Origin: Rhizophagus irregularis
Taxonomy: Eukaryota; Glomeromycota; Glomeromycetes; Glomerales; Glomeraceae
Reading direction: 5' to 3'
DNA length: 64,000 bases
Assembly (NCBI RefSeq): GCF_026210795.1
Contig: NC_089435.1
Location: 1,426,001-1,490,000, forward strand
The position numbers and the translations under genes were made by a program. The notes under the pieces are model-generated. The model worked only from the letters and a program-made list of their open reading frames with translations. It searched no databases and was not told the DNA's origin. Of the stretch, positions 1-10,010 are shown one piece after another; the stretch's first letter is position 1, and each line of letters starts with the position of its first letter.

Positions 1-2
1 TA

Positions 3-173
3 CAGATTAAGAAAAGTGATATTTTCTTAAAAAATATAGGTAAGGCAAATCCACTGTTATTAATTAACAAAATATCATTGATTTTATTGATGAGCTGTTT
101 AGCACCACAAATTACTAATATGTTAATTCAGTTGGTTCGAACTGCCTTTGTTCATCACTACAACCGAAGGTAA
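3..173 (+). other. Possible 3' end of a gene cut by the window edge
   Basis: An uninterrupted frame of about 56 codons runs in from the left edge and stops at 171-173. It has no start codon inside the window. A second frame overlapping its end is open from about 130 to 243 and ends in WEQYC. Either could be the last exon of a gene whose body lies to the left. I do not recognise the product, and a chance open frame is possible at this length. Confidence 0.22.
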
Positions 174-412
174 AGATATTGATGTAATAAAAGGTCTCGA
201 TAATATAACCAAAGACTTATCTGTGTGGGAACAATATTGCTAATAATTCATTAATATAAATATCATTTTTATAATACATTAATAAAATTATGTATTAATT
301 ATTCATTTAATATATTATTCTTTATTAAGCGACTTAAAAATTTAAGTTCAATGTAGTAAAAACTTGACATAAATATCGTTACAATGTGTCCAAATTGCCC
401 TATTAAACTTAC

Positions 413-2250
413 TTAGATTTGTATAGTTAGAGGAAACAGTTCGTTAATGCAACTACCAAATTTTTCACATAATTCTATAAAAGTTTTCGCAATACTTATC
501 GTTTTAATATATTTTATCAAAGGTTTCATTTGGGAAATTTCTAATATAAATTTTTTAATTCGTGTTATAATATCAAATAAATCTTGTAAATGTAAATAAT
601 TTTTAATATTAAAAAAATCTTCTCTATCTTCACTATATTCTTTAAGACTTCGTATGGCTGATTCTGCAGCATGGACTTGTTTTTTTAATATGTCACAAAT
701 TTGTTTTCTATGTCTAGAAGCTCCTGCTACTAATTCGATGATTTCATTAAAAATATTTCCAATTTCATTAATTAAAGAAATAAATTTTGGAACTGGGGCA
801 TTGACAGCATTGACTAGTATAAAAATAATTAAATTATTAATAATAAAAATCGTTGTTATTAATCAATATAATTAATATTAAACTTACTTGGATTTGGATA
901 ATTAGAAGGAATAGATAAATCATCATTATCATTATTTTTTGAATTACTTTTGACATCAATATGATTGTGCACATTATGTTGCGGAGATTGTGCATCCTCA
1001 ATTTTTAAATGAATTAAAATTTCATGTACTTCTTCATTATTTTTTGAATTACTTTTGACATCAATATGATTGTGTACATTATGTTGCGGAGATTGTGCAT
1101 CCTCAATTTTTAAATGAATTAAAATTTCATGTACTTCTTCAATATCGGGTCTTAATTTTGGATCGTCATCCCAACATATTTGATAAAGTCTTTGATACTT
1201 TAGAGGTGTACCTTCAATTGGATTTTCTCTATTACCATCTTTAATATGATCGGTAAGTAACTTTTGTGGATAGCCAGAAAAAGGACGATGGCCACTTGAT
1301 ATTTCCCATAATAAAATACCTAAACTATAGATATCGGACTTCTTATCTTTTTTATAGTTGATAATTTTAAAACATTGTGGTTCAATATATTCAACCACCC
1401 CATATCTATTACCCACTGAATCAGTTGTAACTTCCGCCAACTTTTTAGATAATCCAAAGTCAGCAATTATTAAGTTTCCATTATTTACCAATATATTTTT
1501 TGAGTGCTACAAAATAATGACAGTATTAATTTAAATTATCGAAACCAAAATCACGAATGAAATACTATTAAGTAAATACTCCTTTACCAAGTCTCTATGG
1601 ATTATTTCTTTGAAATGTAAAAATTTCAGACCATCGGTAATATCCAATGCCATTCGAATTTTATCATTCCATTTCAAGGAAGCAAAATTTTTGTTCAAAT
1701 AACCTTTTAAATTTCCTTCGTTAGCATATTCCAACACCAAAATATTATACTTGGGATCTATTAATTATAAATATAAATAAGTTAGATTAAACTGTATAAA
1801 TAAATTATTATTAAAAAATAATCTTAACATAAACCTTTTGTTATTCCCAGACAACGATTGATGTTTGGATGATTACCAACTTCGTAAAGGAGTTTCAACT
1901 AAAAAAAAATATGATAAAAAACAAAATTTTAAATTTTATTTTTATATACTGTACAACATAAAAATTATGGTAAAAAACAAAATTAATTTTATTTATATAT
2001 ACTGTACAACATAAAAAATGATTTCTACCTCCTTTACAAACTCATCATTAAACTCATCATGTTCCTCCTCTGAATTTTCATTACAAATAATTTTTAATGC
2101 GACTAATCCCGTATTAGCCAAATCTGCTTTATTCACTATACCAAAACTTCCTCTACCAATTATAGTGATTTGACTAAATTTATCTAGTTCAAAATAACGG
2201 ATATATCCATTTTTAATCTTTTCTTTAACCCATTCTTTTACCGAAGTCAT
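413..2250 (-). CDS. TKL-like protein kinase with C-terminal helical (MLKL-NTD-like) domain
   Basis: Predicted serine/threonine or dual-specificity kinase of the expanded fungal TKL type. I assemble five exons on the minus strand: 2250-2029, 1898-1835, 1757-1588, 1506-888 and 813-413. GT-AG borders are in phase and the total is 492 codons, giving 491 residues. The ATG at 2250 opens MTSVKEWVKEKI. Kinase hallmarks are the glycine loop GRGSFG, the beta-3 lysine in VALKII, HRDLHSKN in the catalytic loop (spanning an exon junction) and DFG, so it looks catalytically competent. After the kinase domain come a duplicated 35-residue segment and a charged helical stretch (residues about 359-491) resembling the four-helix MLKL N-terminal-like domain that I recall at the C-termini of related glomeromycete kinases. 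The stop lies exactly at a GTAAGT donor-like site, so the original protein may have been longer. Substrates are unknown. Confidence 0.82.
931..1140 (-). repeat. In-frame 105-bp tandem duplication inside the kinase gene
   Basis: Two adjacent copies with a period of 105 bp encode the same 35 residues, EEVHEILIHLK through KSNSKNN. I see a single base difference (GTGCAC against GTGTAC), so the event is recent. It repeats the C-terminal end of the kinase fold and the following linker without breaking the frame. Confidence 0.9.
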
Positions 2251-2576
2251 TTTATTATTTATGTTTATTTTGTGTTATCATATATTTTTTTTTTTTTAAA
2301 AAAAAAAAGAATTTCAGCGTTTCGCGCCGTTCTAAGAATTTTAAATGAGCCCATTGATACATGATTGCACAAATGATGCATTTGTGACTTAGTCTTTTGG
2401 CTACAACATATCATAATTGGAAAAAAAAAAATGAATAAATAGTAACTATGCAGTTGCATTGATCAGCTGTGTCTATATTTGTATAACTAAAGTGTAACAT
2501 GGAAACGCGTGATATGTCTGCGCCTGAACTATTCATTGTTCTAACGAAAAAAAAAGTTTTTAATCATATTTCATTT
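2251..2576 (-). promoter_or_regulatory. 5' flank of the kinase gene with a T-run/A-run tract
   Basis: This is the upstream region of the minus-strand kinase. About 35 bp before the ATG there is a tract of 13 T followed by 12 A (around 2286-2310). Beyond it is mixed sequence with no recognised gene. Any promoter function is inferred from position only. Confidence 0.3.
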
Positions 2577-3010
2577 TGCAGCAGCGTATCGCAATTATCA
2601 CATCGCTGAAGCTTCCTACCGGTTCTTATAGACTGAAATTTTTTTTTGAATTTTATTTTTTTAGTTTTTTTTTTTCAAACCGAAAAAATTTAATTATTTT
2701 TTTTATTTTTGGTTTTTTTATTCAATACCGAAAAAATTTTTTTTTATTTTTTTTTATTTTTTTCTTTCAAATTGAAAAAATTTTTTTAATTTATTTATTT
2801 TCAGTTTTTTAGTTCAATACCGAATATATATATATACTGTATATATTTTTTATCATTTTTTTTATTTATTTTTTTTTTTGGTGCAAGCTACAAAGTACGA
2901 AATTTTTTTTAATCAATTTTTTTTTATTTTTTTTTTTAGTTCAATATCGAAAAATAGATTTTTTTTAATCATTTTTTTTTTGGTTTGGTTTTAGTTCAAT
3001 AATTTTTTCA
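2577..3010 (+). repeat. Poly-T ladder repeat, copy 1
   Basis: A GC-richer head (GCAGCAGCGTATCGC through CTACCGGTT) is followed by about 370 bp of T-rich sequence punctuated by TTCAATACCGAAAAAATT-like blocks at uneven spacing. The same head-plus-ladder layout recurs near 45.4 kb and, inverted, near 59.2 kb. Short frames in it are low-complexity artefacts. Confidence 0.5.
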
Positions 3011-3084
3011 TCATTTACCTCGCTTATTTAATAAATCAATTGTGTAAATATCATAACCGATAATCACTAACTTTTTCCAAATAA

Positions 3085-3515
3085 AGAGTATTAACTGAAC
3101 TTCTGAATAATAAGAAGCTTATAATTAAATTAAAACTTTCTGATGCACTCGCCCAAAAATTTTTGAGAAATAAAATCGGGAAAAAATTCTCTACCACTCT
3201 TAATAAATATAGAAAAGCCATATTAGACGTGAAAAGTGTTTAGCGACATATTTTATAACGAAACAAGAACTTTTATTAACAAATTTTTTCGAAATATTGA
3301 AAGTTTATTATTAGTACGAGCGCTTGAAAGTAAAATAGAAAAAGTTTATGGTATAACTTCAAAGTCTCCTAAATTTTTCCAAAACATAAGTCGAGATACT
3401 AGGTTGAATATCGAAACAATAGAGAAGAATTGTATGTAAACTATATCGAAAAGATGTTGAAACTATAGAAAGACAAATTCAAGGCTCTGTGAGGCGCAGT
3501 AAAATGAAAGGATAA
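3085..3515 (+). pseudogene. Frameshifted coding relic, family unknown
   Basis: Three overlapping frames read like one lysine-rich, helical protein broken by two frameshifts. The first (3085-3230) ends in YRKAILDVKSV. The second (about 3236-3439) contains FFRNIESLLLVRALESKIEK. The third (to 3515) contains ETIERQIQGSVRRSKMKG. No ATG precedes a long frame. Composition and continuity suggest genuine coding ancestry, but I cannot name the family. Confidence 0.4.
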
Positions 3516-3689
3516 TAACATATGACCTTGGCAGTTTCGTAGGACTGAAGTAATAATTATAAATTATAAAAATTTTTTTTTTTCTTGTAATTTGACTGCG
3601 CAATAAATAAAATGTAATTTTATAAAACTCGTTGCTTAGCATCGAGAACTTTTTTATATAAAACAATCTACTAAGTGTGACGGTATGAG

Positions 3690-4480
3690 TGAAAATTTGT
3701 AGTTACCGACAGGGTTAAATTATCGTCAATCAAATTTACCGACACAGATAGGTGGTTGGCACAGCAAAATTATCAAAAAAATTATTAAACACAAAACATA
3801 CAGTACTTCGCAACTACTATACATTTATTAATTTATTCTGTTTAATATTTATGAATTAACTGTTAATGCAGTAATGCTTTAATTGTGGCTAAAATTTATT
3901 ATAAATATATTAAATTATATTGTTCATATTGTATTATTATGTTGTATTTACATCATTGATTATTTTTTATCAAAGTCTAAAAAAAACAGTCAGCAATTTG
4001 ATTGTCGGTAATTGTTTGTCCCTTCGGTAATTTGACTGTCGATAATTTTATATATATCCAGACTCATTTTTTTTTTAACAAAAATTTTAAAATTTTGTCA
4101 TGGTTAACATCAAATCAATATTTGTTAACATATTTATAAAATTTTGCGATCAGTATTTTTTAACTCTAATATCCTAAATAATTATAAATTCGAAAATTAT
4201 ACCCACAAATAAACAAACAGCATTGAAAGCAACAATTTTCTGAATATCTATCAATCAATTTTTTTTTCTTTCCCTCCTTTATGCTTTTCAGATATGTTAA
4301 GCTATATTCTTTTAAGTTTTTGGCGTAAGATGATTTTTGTCATTTTTTTTTTTATATAATTTCTTTAAAAATTTAGCCTTTAAAAACAATATTTTTTTCT
4401 CAACATAAGAGTTTAATTATTGGGAATTGAGATGTCATTAATTTCATTGTCAGTAATTTAAATGTCGGTAATGTGACCGG
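3690..4480. mobile_element. Relic of a DNA transposon with repeated subterminal motifs
   Basis: The left part carries the motif in one orientation (GTTACCGACAGGG, CAAATTTACCGACA). The right part carries the inverse several times (GATTGTCGGTAATTG, CTTCGGTAATTTGACTGTCG, AAATGTCGGTAATGTGACC). About 440 bp of AT-rich DNA separates 3990-4050 from the last cluster at 4430-4480. Repeated subterminal motifs in opposite orientation are typical of DNA transposon ends. No transposase frame remains and no clean target duplication is visible. Confidence 0.42.
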
Positions 4481-4632
4481 GTCCCAAAAATTAATTTATG
4501 TAAATGAAAATTTTTTAATTTATTCATCATTCATACTCGTATTACGTGACTTTATAGAAAAAAATTATATAAAAACAAATTTTAATAAATATAATTTTAA
4601 AAGGAACATAGTATGGTATGAGTATTTTTTTT

Positions 4633-4820
4633 CTGCCCTGCAATTTTACTTAAAGCGTCAAAGTTGGTTTTTAATGTCAATTTTGACTTATTTAACAGAT
4701 TTTGGTTTTCTTCTGTTTCACGCTAAAATTTAATTCTGCCCAACATTAAATGATCAGCATAGAAAATTATATTTTTTGGAAACCTGTGTACAAACACAGA
4801 TAGAAATCGTTCATTATAAA
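4633..4820 (+). repeat. Dispersed repeat, copy A
   Basis: About 190 bp align by eye with 32295-32480 in the same orientation. Shared blocks include TAAAGCGTCAAAGTTGGTTT, TTCTGCCCAACATTAA, ATGATC and ATAGAAA, then a GGAATCGTT/GAAATCGTT block. The short open frame through it (4473-4733) is probably incidental. Confidence 0.6.
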
Positions 4821-5324
4821 TCTATTTTTAATGATTAATTTAAGTGATGTCAAATTTTTTTTATATATTATAGAATAAAAACTTATATTATTTTGCGTTT
4901 ATTTTCTCAACAACTAGTGATCAAGATTAAATTAAGATTAGAATTTATATATTCGTTATTAACGAATGATATTTTTAAGACTGTAACAAAAAAGAATTAT
5001 AAACTAACAATAATTTTATTTTATAAATATGTTAAATAGTAATTTAATGCATTTTATACATTCATTTTTGTAAGAAATGCAATTACTTCTTTTTATTTAA
5101 ATCACATGAACGGCAAATTTTATCATTACTTTTAAAGGAATTTCTCAACGCAGATCAGTGCATCGGAAAAATTATGGCCCGCAAATATTTTTTTATTGTA
5201 ACTTCTACTTTTGGTTATCAGTATTCCTTTTAAGTAACTCATTCATGAAAGTTTTCGTATAAAAAACATTTGTCTAGAAAAATAATAATTTTTTTAGTAA
5301 AACAAATTTCTAAAATAAAAACAA
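4821..5324 (+). promoter_or_regulatory. Upstream flank of the first Sel1/kinase gene
   Basis: AT-rich sequence with no open frame of note. A TATGGCCCGCAAA block at about 5172 recurs near 36550, also in a non-coding flank. The ATG at 5325 is preceded by an A-rich context, as elsewhere in the window. Confidence 0.25.
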
Positions 5325-8300
5325 ATGGAAACCAAATTCAGTAAATCTAATACCTCAGTTACTGATATAGTAAATACCAAAAATTGTTTATATTGTAATA
5401 AACCCTTTACTGAAGAATTATGGTGTAAAGAATGTATTAATTCTTTAGAAAAATCAGCAGAAAATGGTAATAAAGTAGTGATGTTTAATTTAGCCAAAAG
5501 GTATTACAATGGGGAAGGAACAGAAAAGAATTTAGAAAAAGCCTTCTATTGGTATCAAAAAGCAGCAGAAAATGGGTTCACTGATTCAATGCATGATCTA
5601 GCCAATAGATATTATAGTGGAGAAGGAACAGAAAAGAATTTAGAAAAAGCCTTTAATTGGTATCAAAAAGCAGCAGAAAATGGTTTCACTAAAGCAATGC
5701 ATAATTTAGCAAGTAGATATTATAGTGGAGAAGGAACAGAAAAGAATTTAGAAAAAGCCTTTTATTGGTATCAAAAAGCAGCAGAAAATAGTTTCACTGA
5801 TTCAATGCATTATTTAGCCATGTGTTATGAAGATGGAGAAGGAACAGAAAAGAATTTAGAAAAAGCCTTTTATTGGTATCAAAAAGCAGCAGAAAATGGT
5901 TTCACTGGTTCAATGTATAATTTAGCAAATAGATATTATAGTGGAGAAGGAATAGAAAAGAATTTAGAAAAAGCCTTTTATTGGTTTCAAGAAGCAGCAG
6001 AAAATGGCTTAGCTTATGCAATGAATAATTTAGCTGTATGTTATGGAAATGGAGAAGGAACAGAAAAGAATTTAGAAAAAGCCTTTAATTGGTATCAAAA
6101 AGCAGCAGAAAATGGTTTCACTAAAGCAATGCATAATTTAGCAAGTAGATATTATAGTGGAGAAGGAACAGAAAAGAATTTAGAAAAAGCCTTTTATTGG
6201 TATCAAAAAGCAGCAGAAAATAGTTTCACTGATTCAATGCATTATTTAGCCATGTGTTATGAAGATGGAGAAGGAACAGAAAAGAATTTAGAAAAAGCCT
6301 TTTATTGGTATCATAAAGCAGCAGAAAAAGGTGCTAATGAATCAATGTTTAGTTTAGCCATGTATTATGAAAATGGAGAAGGAACGGAAAAGAATTTAGA
6401 AAAAGCACTTTATTGGCATCAAAAAGCAGCAGAAAATGGTTTCACTGATTCAATGCATAATTTGGCAATCAAATATTATAGTAAAGGAGGAGCAGAAAAG
6501 AATTTAGAAAAAGCCATTTATTGGTATCAAAAAGCAGCAGAAAATGGCTTCAATGGTTCAATGCATTATTTAGCAATGTGTTATGAAGATGTAGAAGGAA
6601 CAGAAAAGAATTTAGAAAAAGCCATTTATTGGTATCAAAAAGCAGCAGAAAATGGTTTCACTGATTCAATGCATAATTTAGCAAATAGATATTATAGTGG
6701 AGAAGGAACAGAAAAGAATTTAGAAAAAGCCATTTATTGGTATCAAAAAGCAGCAGAAGATTGTTTCACTAATTCAATGCACAATTTAGCCATGTGTTAT
6801 GAAAATGGAGAAGGAACAGAAAAGAATTTAGAAAAAGCCATTTATTGGTATCAAAAAGCAGCAGAAAATGGTTTCACTGATTCAATGCATAATTTAGCCA
6901 ATAGATATTATAGTGGAGAAGGAACAGAAAAGAATTTAGAAAAAGCCTTTTATTGGCGTCAAAAAGCAACAGAAAGTAACAAAATAGATTTTAAAAATGA
7001 AGATGAATTATGTAATATATGCAACCAACTATATACTAATTACCAGTGGTGTCAACAATGTAATGCTAAACAATTTCAACATGATTTTTCAAAGTGGACC
7101 AGTAAAAATGAATTTATTGATAAATTTATTCAAGATTCACAACTAAATGCCAAAAATAGTTATGAAGTTTTAGAATGGATAGCTTATGATAAATTGTCAA
7201 ATATTAATTATTATGATAAAGGAGGATTTAGTGAAATTCATAAAGCTATCTGGTTAGATGGACCTATTTTTAGTTGGAATTTTGACAAACAACAATGGAA
7301 TAGACAATTAAGCTATGAGGTTATTCTTAAAACACTTAATCATTCATCAAATTTAAATAGTAATTTTCTGGATGAGGTATATATATCATTTATATTTATT
7401 AGCAAATTTTTTTCATTTACAAAAATTAATTTTGTTTTATTATTTATACAGTGGAAATATCATTATAATTGTCAGAAAAAATCATTTTCAAAGTTTATTC
7501 AATTTTTTGGATTTACCCAGGATCCAAATAATTTAAATTATATAATAGTAATGAGTTATGCAAAAAAAGGATGTTTAAGAAAATGTTTATCTGATATAAT
7601 TAAATTTAAATGGCAAGAAAAGTTACAATTATTGAAAAAAATTGTATTAGGGCTCAAAGTAATTCATGAATCAAATTTAACTCATGGTGATTTTCATGAT
7701 GGTAATATTTTAATATCAGATAGCTATAATGAGTTATTTATTATTGATTTAGGATTATGTAAACCTGTAAATGATTTACAAGATTCTGACAATAAAATTA
7801 AAGAAATTTATGGAGTATTACCTTATATGGCACCTGAAACATTAAGACAAAAACCCTATACACCAGCAAGTGATATTTATAGTTTTTCAATGATAATGTG
7901 GGAATTTACATCAGGTATTCCTCCATTTAATCATGTAGCACATGATCATCACCTCATTTTGAGTGTCTGTGAAGGGAAACGCCCTGAAATTATTGAAAAT
8001 ACTCCAAAATGTTATATAGATTTAATGAAAAAATGTTGGGATTCAGATTCTTCCAATAGACCAACCATAACAATGCTTGAAGATATTATATCTGAGTGGG
8101 TTAGATGTATTAATAAATATTATACAATTAACAGGGATGGAAATTATAAATATGAAGTACCTAATATTGATAATAAATTAAAGGATGATATGATTGAATT
8201 TATAGAATCAAACAAAACTTTAGTACATAAGCAAGTAAATGCTTCTATTATACAATCTCATACACAAGCATACTATACAAGTCGTAAACTTACTGAAATC

Positions 8301-8348
8301 TTAGTTCATGAAAAGTCTGATTGTTTTGAATGTATAGTTAAAATTTAA
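5325..8348 (+). CDS. Sel1-repeat / TKL-like kinase fusion protein
   Basis: Predicted cytoplasmic scaffold-kinase. The continuous frame is 1007 codons, but a 75-nt GT-AG intron (7377-7451) sits in frame without a stop, so the spliced product is about 982 residues. Order: a Cys-pair motif (CLYCNKPF and WCKEC, residues about 25-40), fourteen Sel1-type 36-residue repeats (about 45-555), a second Cys-pair motif (CNICNQLY and WCQQC), the linker VLEWIAYDKLSNI, then a kinase domain. Kinase motifs are divergent: loop DKGGFSE, beta-3 VILK, HGDFHDGN in place of HRD, DLG in place of DFG, and MAPE. The Asp and Asn of the catalytic loop remain, so weak activity is possible. Sel1 repeats are helical adaptors, which suggests assembly with partner proteins. 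The paralogue at 51.4-55.1 kb has the same plan but different catalytic motifs. Confidence 0.85.
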   Translation: METKFSKSNTSVTDIVNTKNCLYCNKPFTEELWCKECINSLEKSAENGNKVVMFNLAKRYYNGEGTEKNLEKAFYWYQKAAENGFTDSMHDLANRYYSGEGTEKNLEKAFNWYQKAAENGFTKAMHNLASRYYSGEGTEKNLEKAFYWYQKAAENSFTDSMHYLAMCYEDGEGTEKNLEKAFYWYQKAAENGFTGSMYNLANRYYSGEGIEKNLEKAFYWFQEAAENGLAYAMNNLAVCYGNGEGTEKNLEKAFNWYQKAAENGFTKAMHNLASRYYSGEGTEKNLEKAFYWYQKAAENSFTDSMHYLAMCYEDGEGTEKNLEKAFYWYHKAAEKGANESMFSLAMYYENGEGTEKNLEKALYWHQKAAENGFTDSMHNLAIKYYSKGGAEKNLEKAIYWYQKAAENGFNGSMHYLAMCYEDVEGTEKNLEKAIYWYQKAAENGFTDSMHNLANRYYSGEGTEKNLEKAIYWYQKAAEDCFTNSMHNLAMCYENGEGTEKNLEKAIYWYQKAAENGFTDSMHNLANRYYSGEGTEKNLEKAFYWRQKATESNKIDFKNEDELCNICNQLYTNYQWCQQCNAKQFQHDFSKWTSKNEFIDKFIQDSQLNAKNSYEVLEWIAYDKLSNINYYDKGGFSEIHKAIWLDGPIFSWNFDKQQWNRQLSYEVILKTLNHSSNLNSNFLDEVYISFIFISKFFSFTKINFVLLFIQWKYHYNCQKKSFSKFIQFFGFTQDPNNLNYIIVMSYAKKGCLRKCLSDIIKFKWQEKLQLLKKIVLGLKVIHESNLTHGDFHDGNILISDSYNELFIIDLGLCKPVNDLQDSDNKIKEIYGVLPYMAPETLRQKPYTPASDIYSFSMIMWEFTSGIPPFNHVAHDHHLILSVCEGKRPEIIENTPKCYIDLMKKCWDSDSSNRPTITMLEDIISEWVRCINKYYTINRDGNYKYEVPNIDNKLKDDMIEFIESNKTLVHKQVNASIIQSHTQAYYTSRKLTEILVHEKSDCFECIVKI
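5460..6977 (+). repeat. Array of fourteen 108-bp Sel1 repeat units
   Basis: Units of 36 codons follow the pattern MHNLA-RYYSGEGTEKNLEKAF. A stretch of about 250 bp around 5640-5880 reappears essentially unchanged around 6072-6312. The offset is 432 bp, four units, so the array grew partly by block duplication. Confidence 0.9.
7377..7451 (+). other. Stopless 75-nt intron, multiple of three
   Basis: The donor is GATGAG then GTATAT, and the acceptor is TTTATACAG before TGGAAATATC. It falls inside the kinase domain just after LDE, the position where the tandem N-lobe gene also has an intron after its NE. Its translation is hydrophobic and unlike any kinase segment (YISFIFISKFF), which supports its being an intron rather than coding sequence. 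Confidence 0.75.
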
Positions 8349-9149
8349 TAATTCTGTTATTTATTCTTTATTTGTTGTACTATTTGTCATTTTGTCAGTT
8401 ATTATATTGCAATTTTTACTATAAAGTAAATATTTTAAATATAGATATAATAATTATTGAAATAATCTTTATTTATAATTTTATTTTTGTTTGAAATTTT
8501 TCATGTTTAATATTTATATCCATGCTTTAAGATTAAGAATTTACCAGTATTATTTATTTGCCTTAAAATAATATTATAGTTATGTTTCATAGACTATGGA
8601 TTCTTAAAATACTATAATCATAAAATTCATTTATTGAAGTTGTATCATCGATGCCATCTTTTAGATTATTACTTATTTCTATTTCCTTTCTAATTAAGAT
8701 TGATAAACTATTTTTATTGTAAGCAAAAAGGTTAATATATAGTTACTTGGTGAAACTATATTTGGCTAATGTTAAAGTCTAAATTAAAACCACCTAAATT
8801 CTGAAAATTTTGACAGGTGTCTAAGCATCTAAATTTTGACATAACTATTTGACCAAATCAAAGTCAAAAATTTAGTTTATATGATTACTAATCTATTAAA
8901 AAAATACATTTAGTTTTAGTTTTTAAGTATAAACTAAGGGCTGAAATAGAAAAATAAATTAACAGTTACAAAAGAAATAAAGAAATATTAAACTAGTATA
9001 TGTGTAGTAAAATTCATAATTCTTATATTAAAACTATATAAGGTTTTAACACTGTTTAAGTTTCAAGCTTTTAAAAATAACATGTCAAAACATTTAAACA
9101 AGTTTGGACTTTCAATTTTGTCAAACTATCATGTAATTCTTAAATTCTA
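8349..9149. other. Intergenic, no gene seen
   Basis: AT-rich 3' flank of the Sel1/kinase gene. I see no long frame, repeat or RNA gene in it. Confidence 0.5.
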
Positions 9150-9441
9150 GTAGTTATACATATATAAATTCATATGTCACCAAAAACTAATATAATTAAA
9201 TATTAAAAGGCTGGTGAAATACTTCTGTAAAAAGATTAATTCCTTGATCCTTCAAATTATTTTTTGATTCATCTGATAAATGTAAAATTATTACTTTAAA
9301 TAAAATATTAAATGCGTTTTTTGGTTCGTGCTACCAAGTTCTATTAACAAAGAGACATTAATAAATAGTTTTATTGTCATCGTTTAATTCTTTTAATATC
9401 AAATAAATAACGTCTTTATTAAGTTCCGACGTTTTTCGTTT
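9150..9441 (-). pseudogene. F-box-like relic, N-terminal part only
   Basis: Read on the minus strand, this matches the N-terminus of the window's F-box-like family: LNKDVIYLILKEL, VNRTW, then VIILHLSDESKNNLKDQGINLF. Its end matches the FNYISFW segment. There are in-frame stops after TIY and after NRTW, a deletion removing most of the WKNP region, and a frameshift before YISFW. Nothing downstream of that segment survives, so this is a truncated dead copy. Confidence 0.8.
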
Positions 9442-9484
9442 TTAAAGAAGAGGAAATTTTCCTACTGTATGAAGATTATTTAAT

Positions 9485-9523
9485 ATCCGATACGATATTA
9501 CATATGTATGAAGCGTATCGGAT
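9485..9523. other. Perfect 10-bp inverted repeat
   Basis: Arms ATCCGATACG and CGTATCGGAT are separated by 19 bases. It lies just upstream of the relic F-box start, so it could be an old operator-like or terminator-like site. Function is unknown. Confidence 0.4.
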
Positions 9524-10010
9524 GATCAGATTTGTGTCAGGTGATAACTAACATAATCAAGAAATTGTTAATGCGGTTTCAAAACATTTAAGAATTTTCC
9601 TGCTTGACATAAAATAAATAAATAAATAAACATTTAAGAATTTTAAGAATTGATCTACAAATCACATTTTAGGAATCTTGCAAAAAAATTTTTTTTTTTT
9701 TTCGAAAAAAAAAAAGGAAAAAAAATAATTATAAAAAATTTCAATTAATTTCTTATAAATTTTCGTTTTTTTAATGTTATTTACATTTCAAAAAGGCATT
9801 TCAATAAATATGTTTGTTACATATATTGTTCAGAAATAAATATTGCTTTCTAAATAAAAAAAAATTACTGTATTCGCGAATTCTTTCTTACTTCCCACGG
9901 CTTTTGATCGTATAAATAGGTTCACCAACAGTTTTTGTTTCTTTACATGTTCATACAATTATATATACATATATATATATTTTTTTTTAAAAAAAAAAAT
10001 TATTTATTTT

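Noticed and set aside
126-150. T-arm-like GGTTCGAACT suggesting a tRNA
   Set aside because: No acceptor stem, D-arm or anticodon arm can be built around it.
7377-7451. Reading the 75 bp as coding
   Set aside because: Perfect intron borders, intron-like composition, and interruption of the kinase fold at a position where related genes have an intron.
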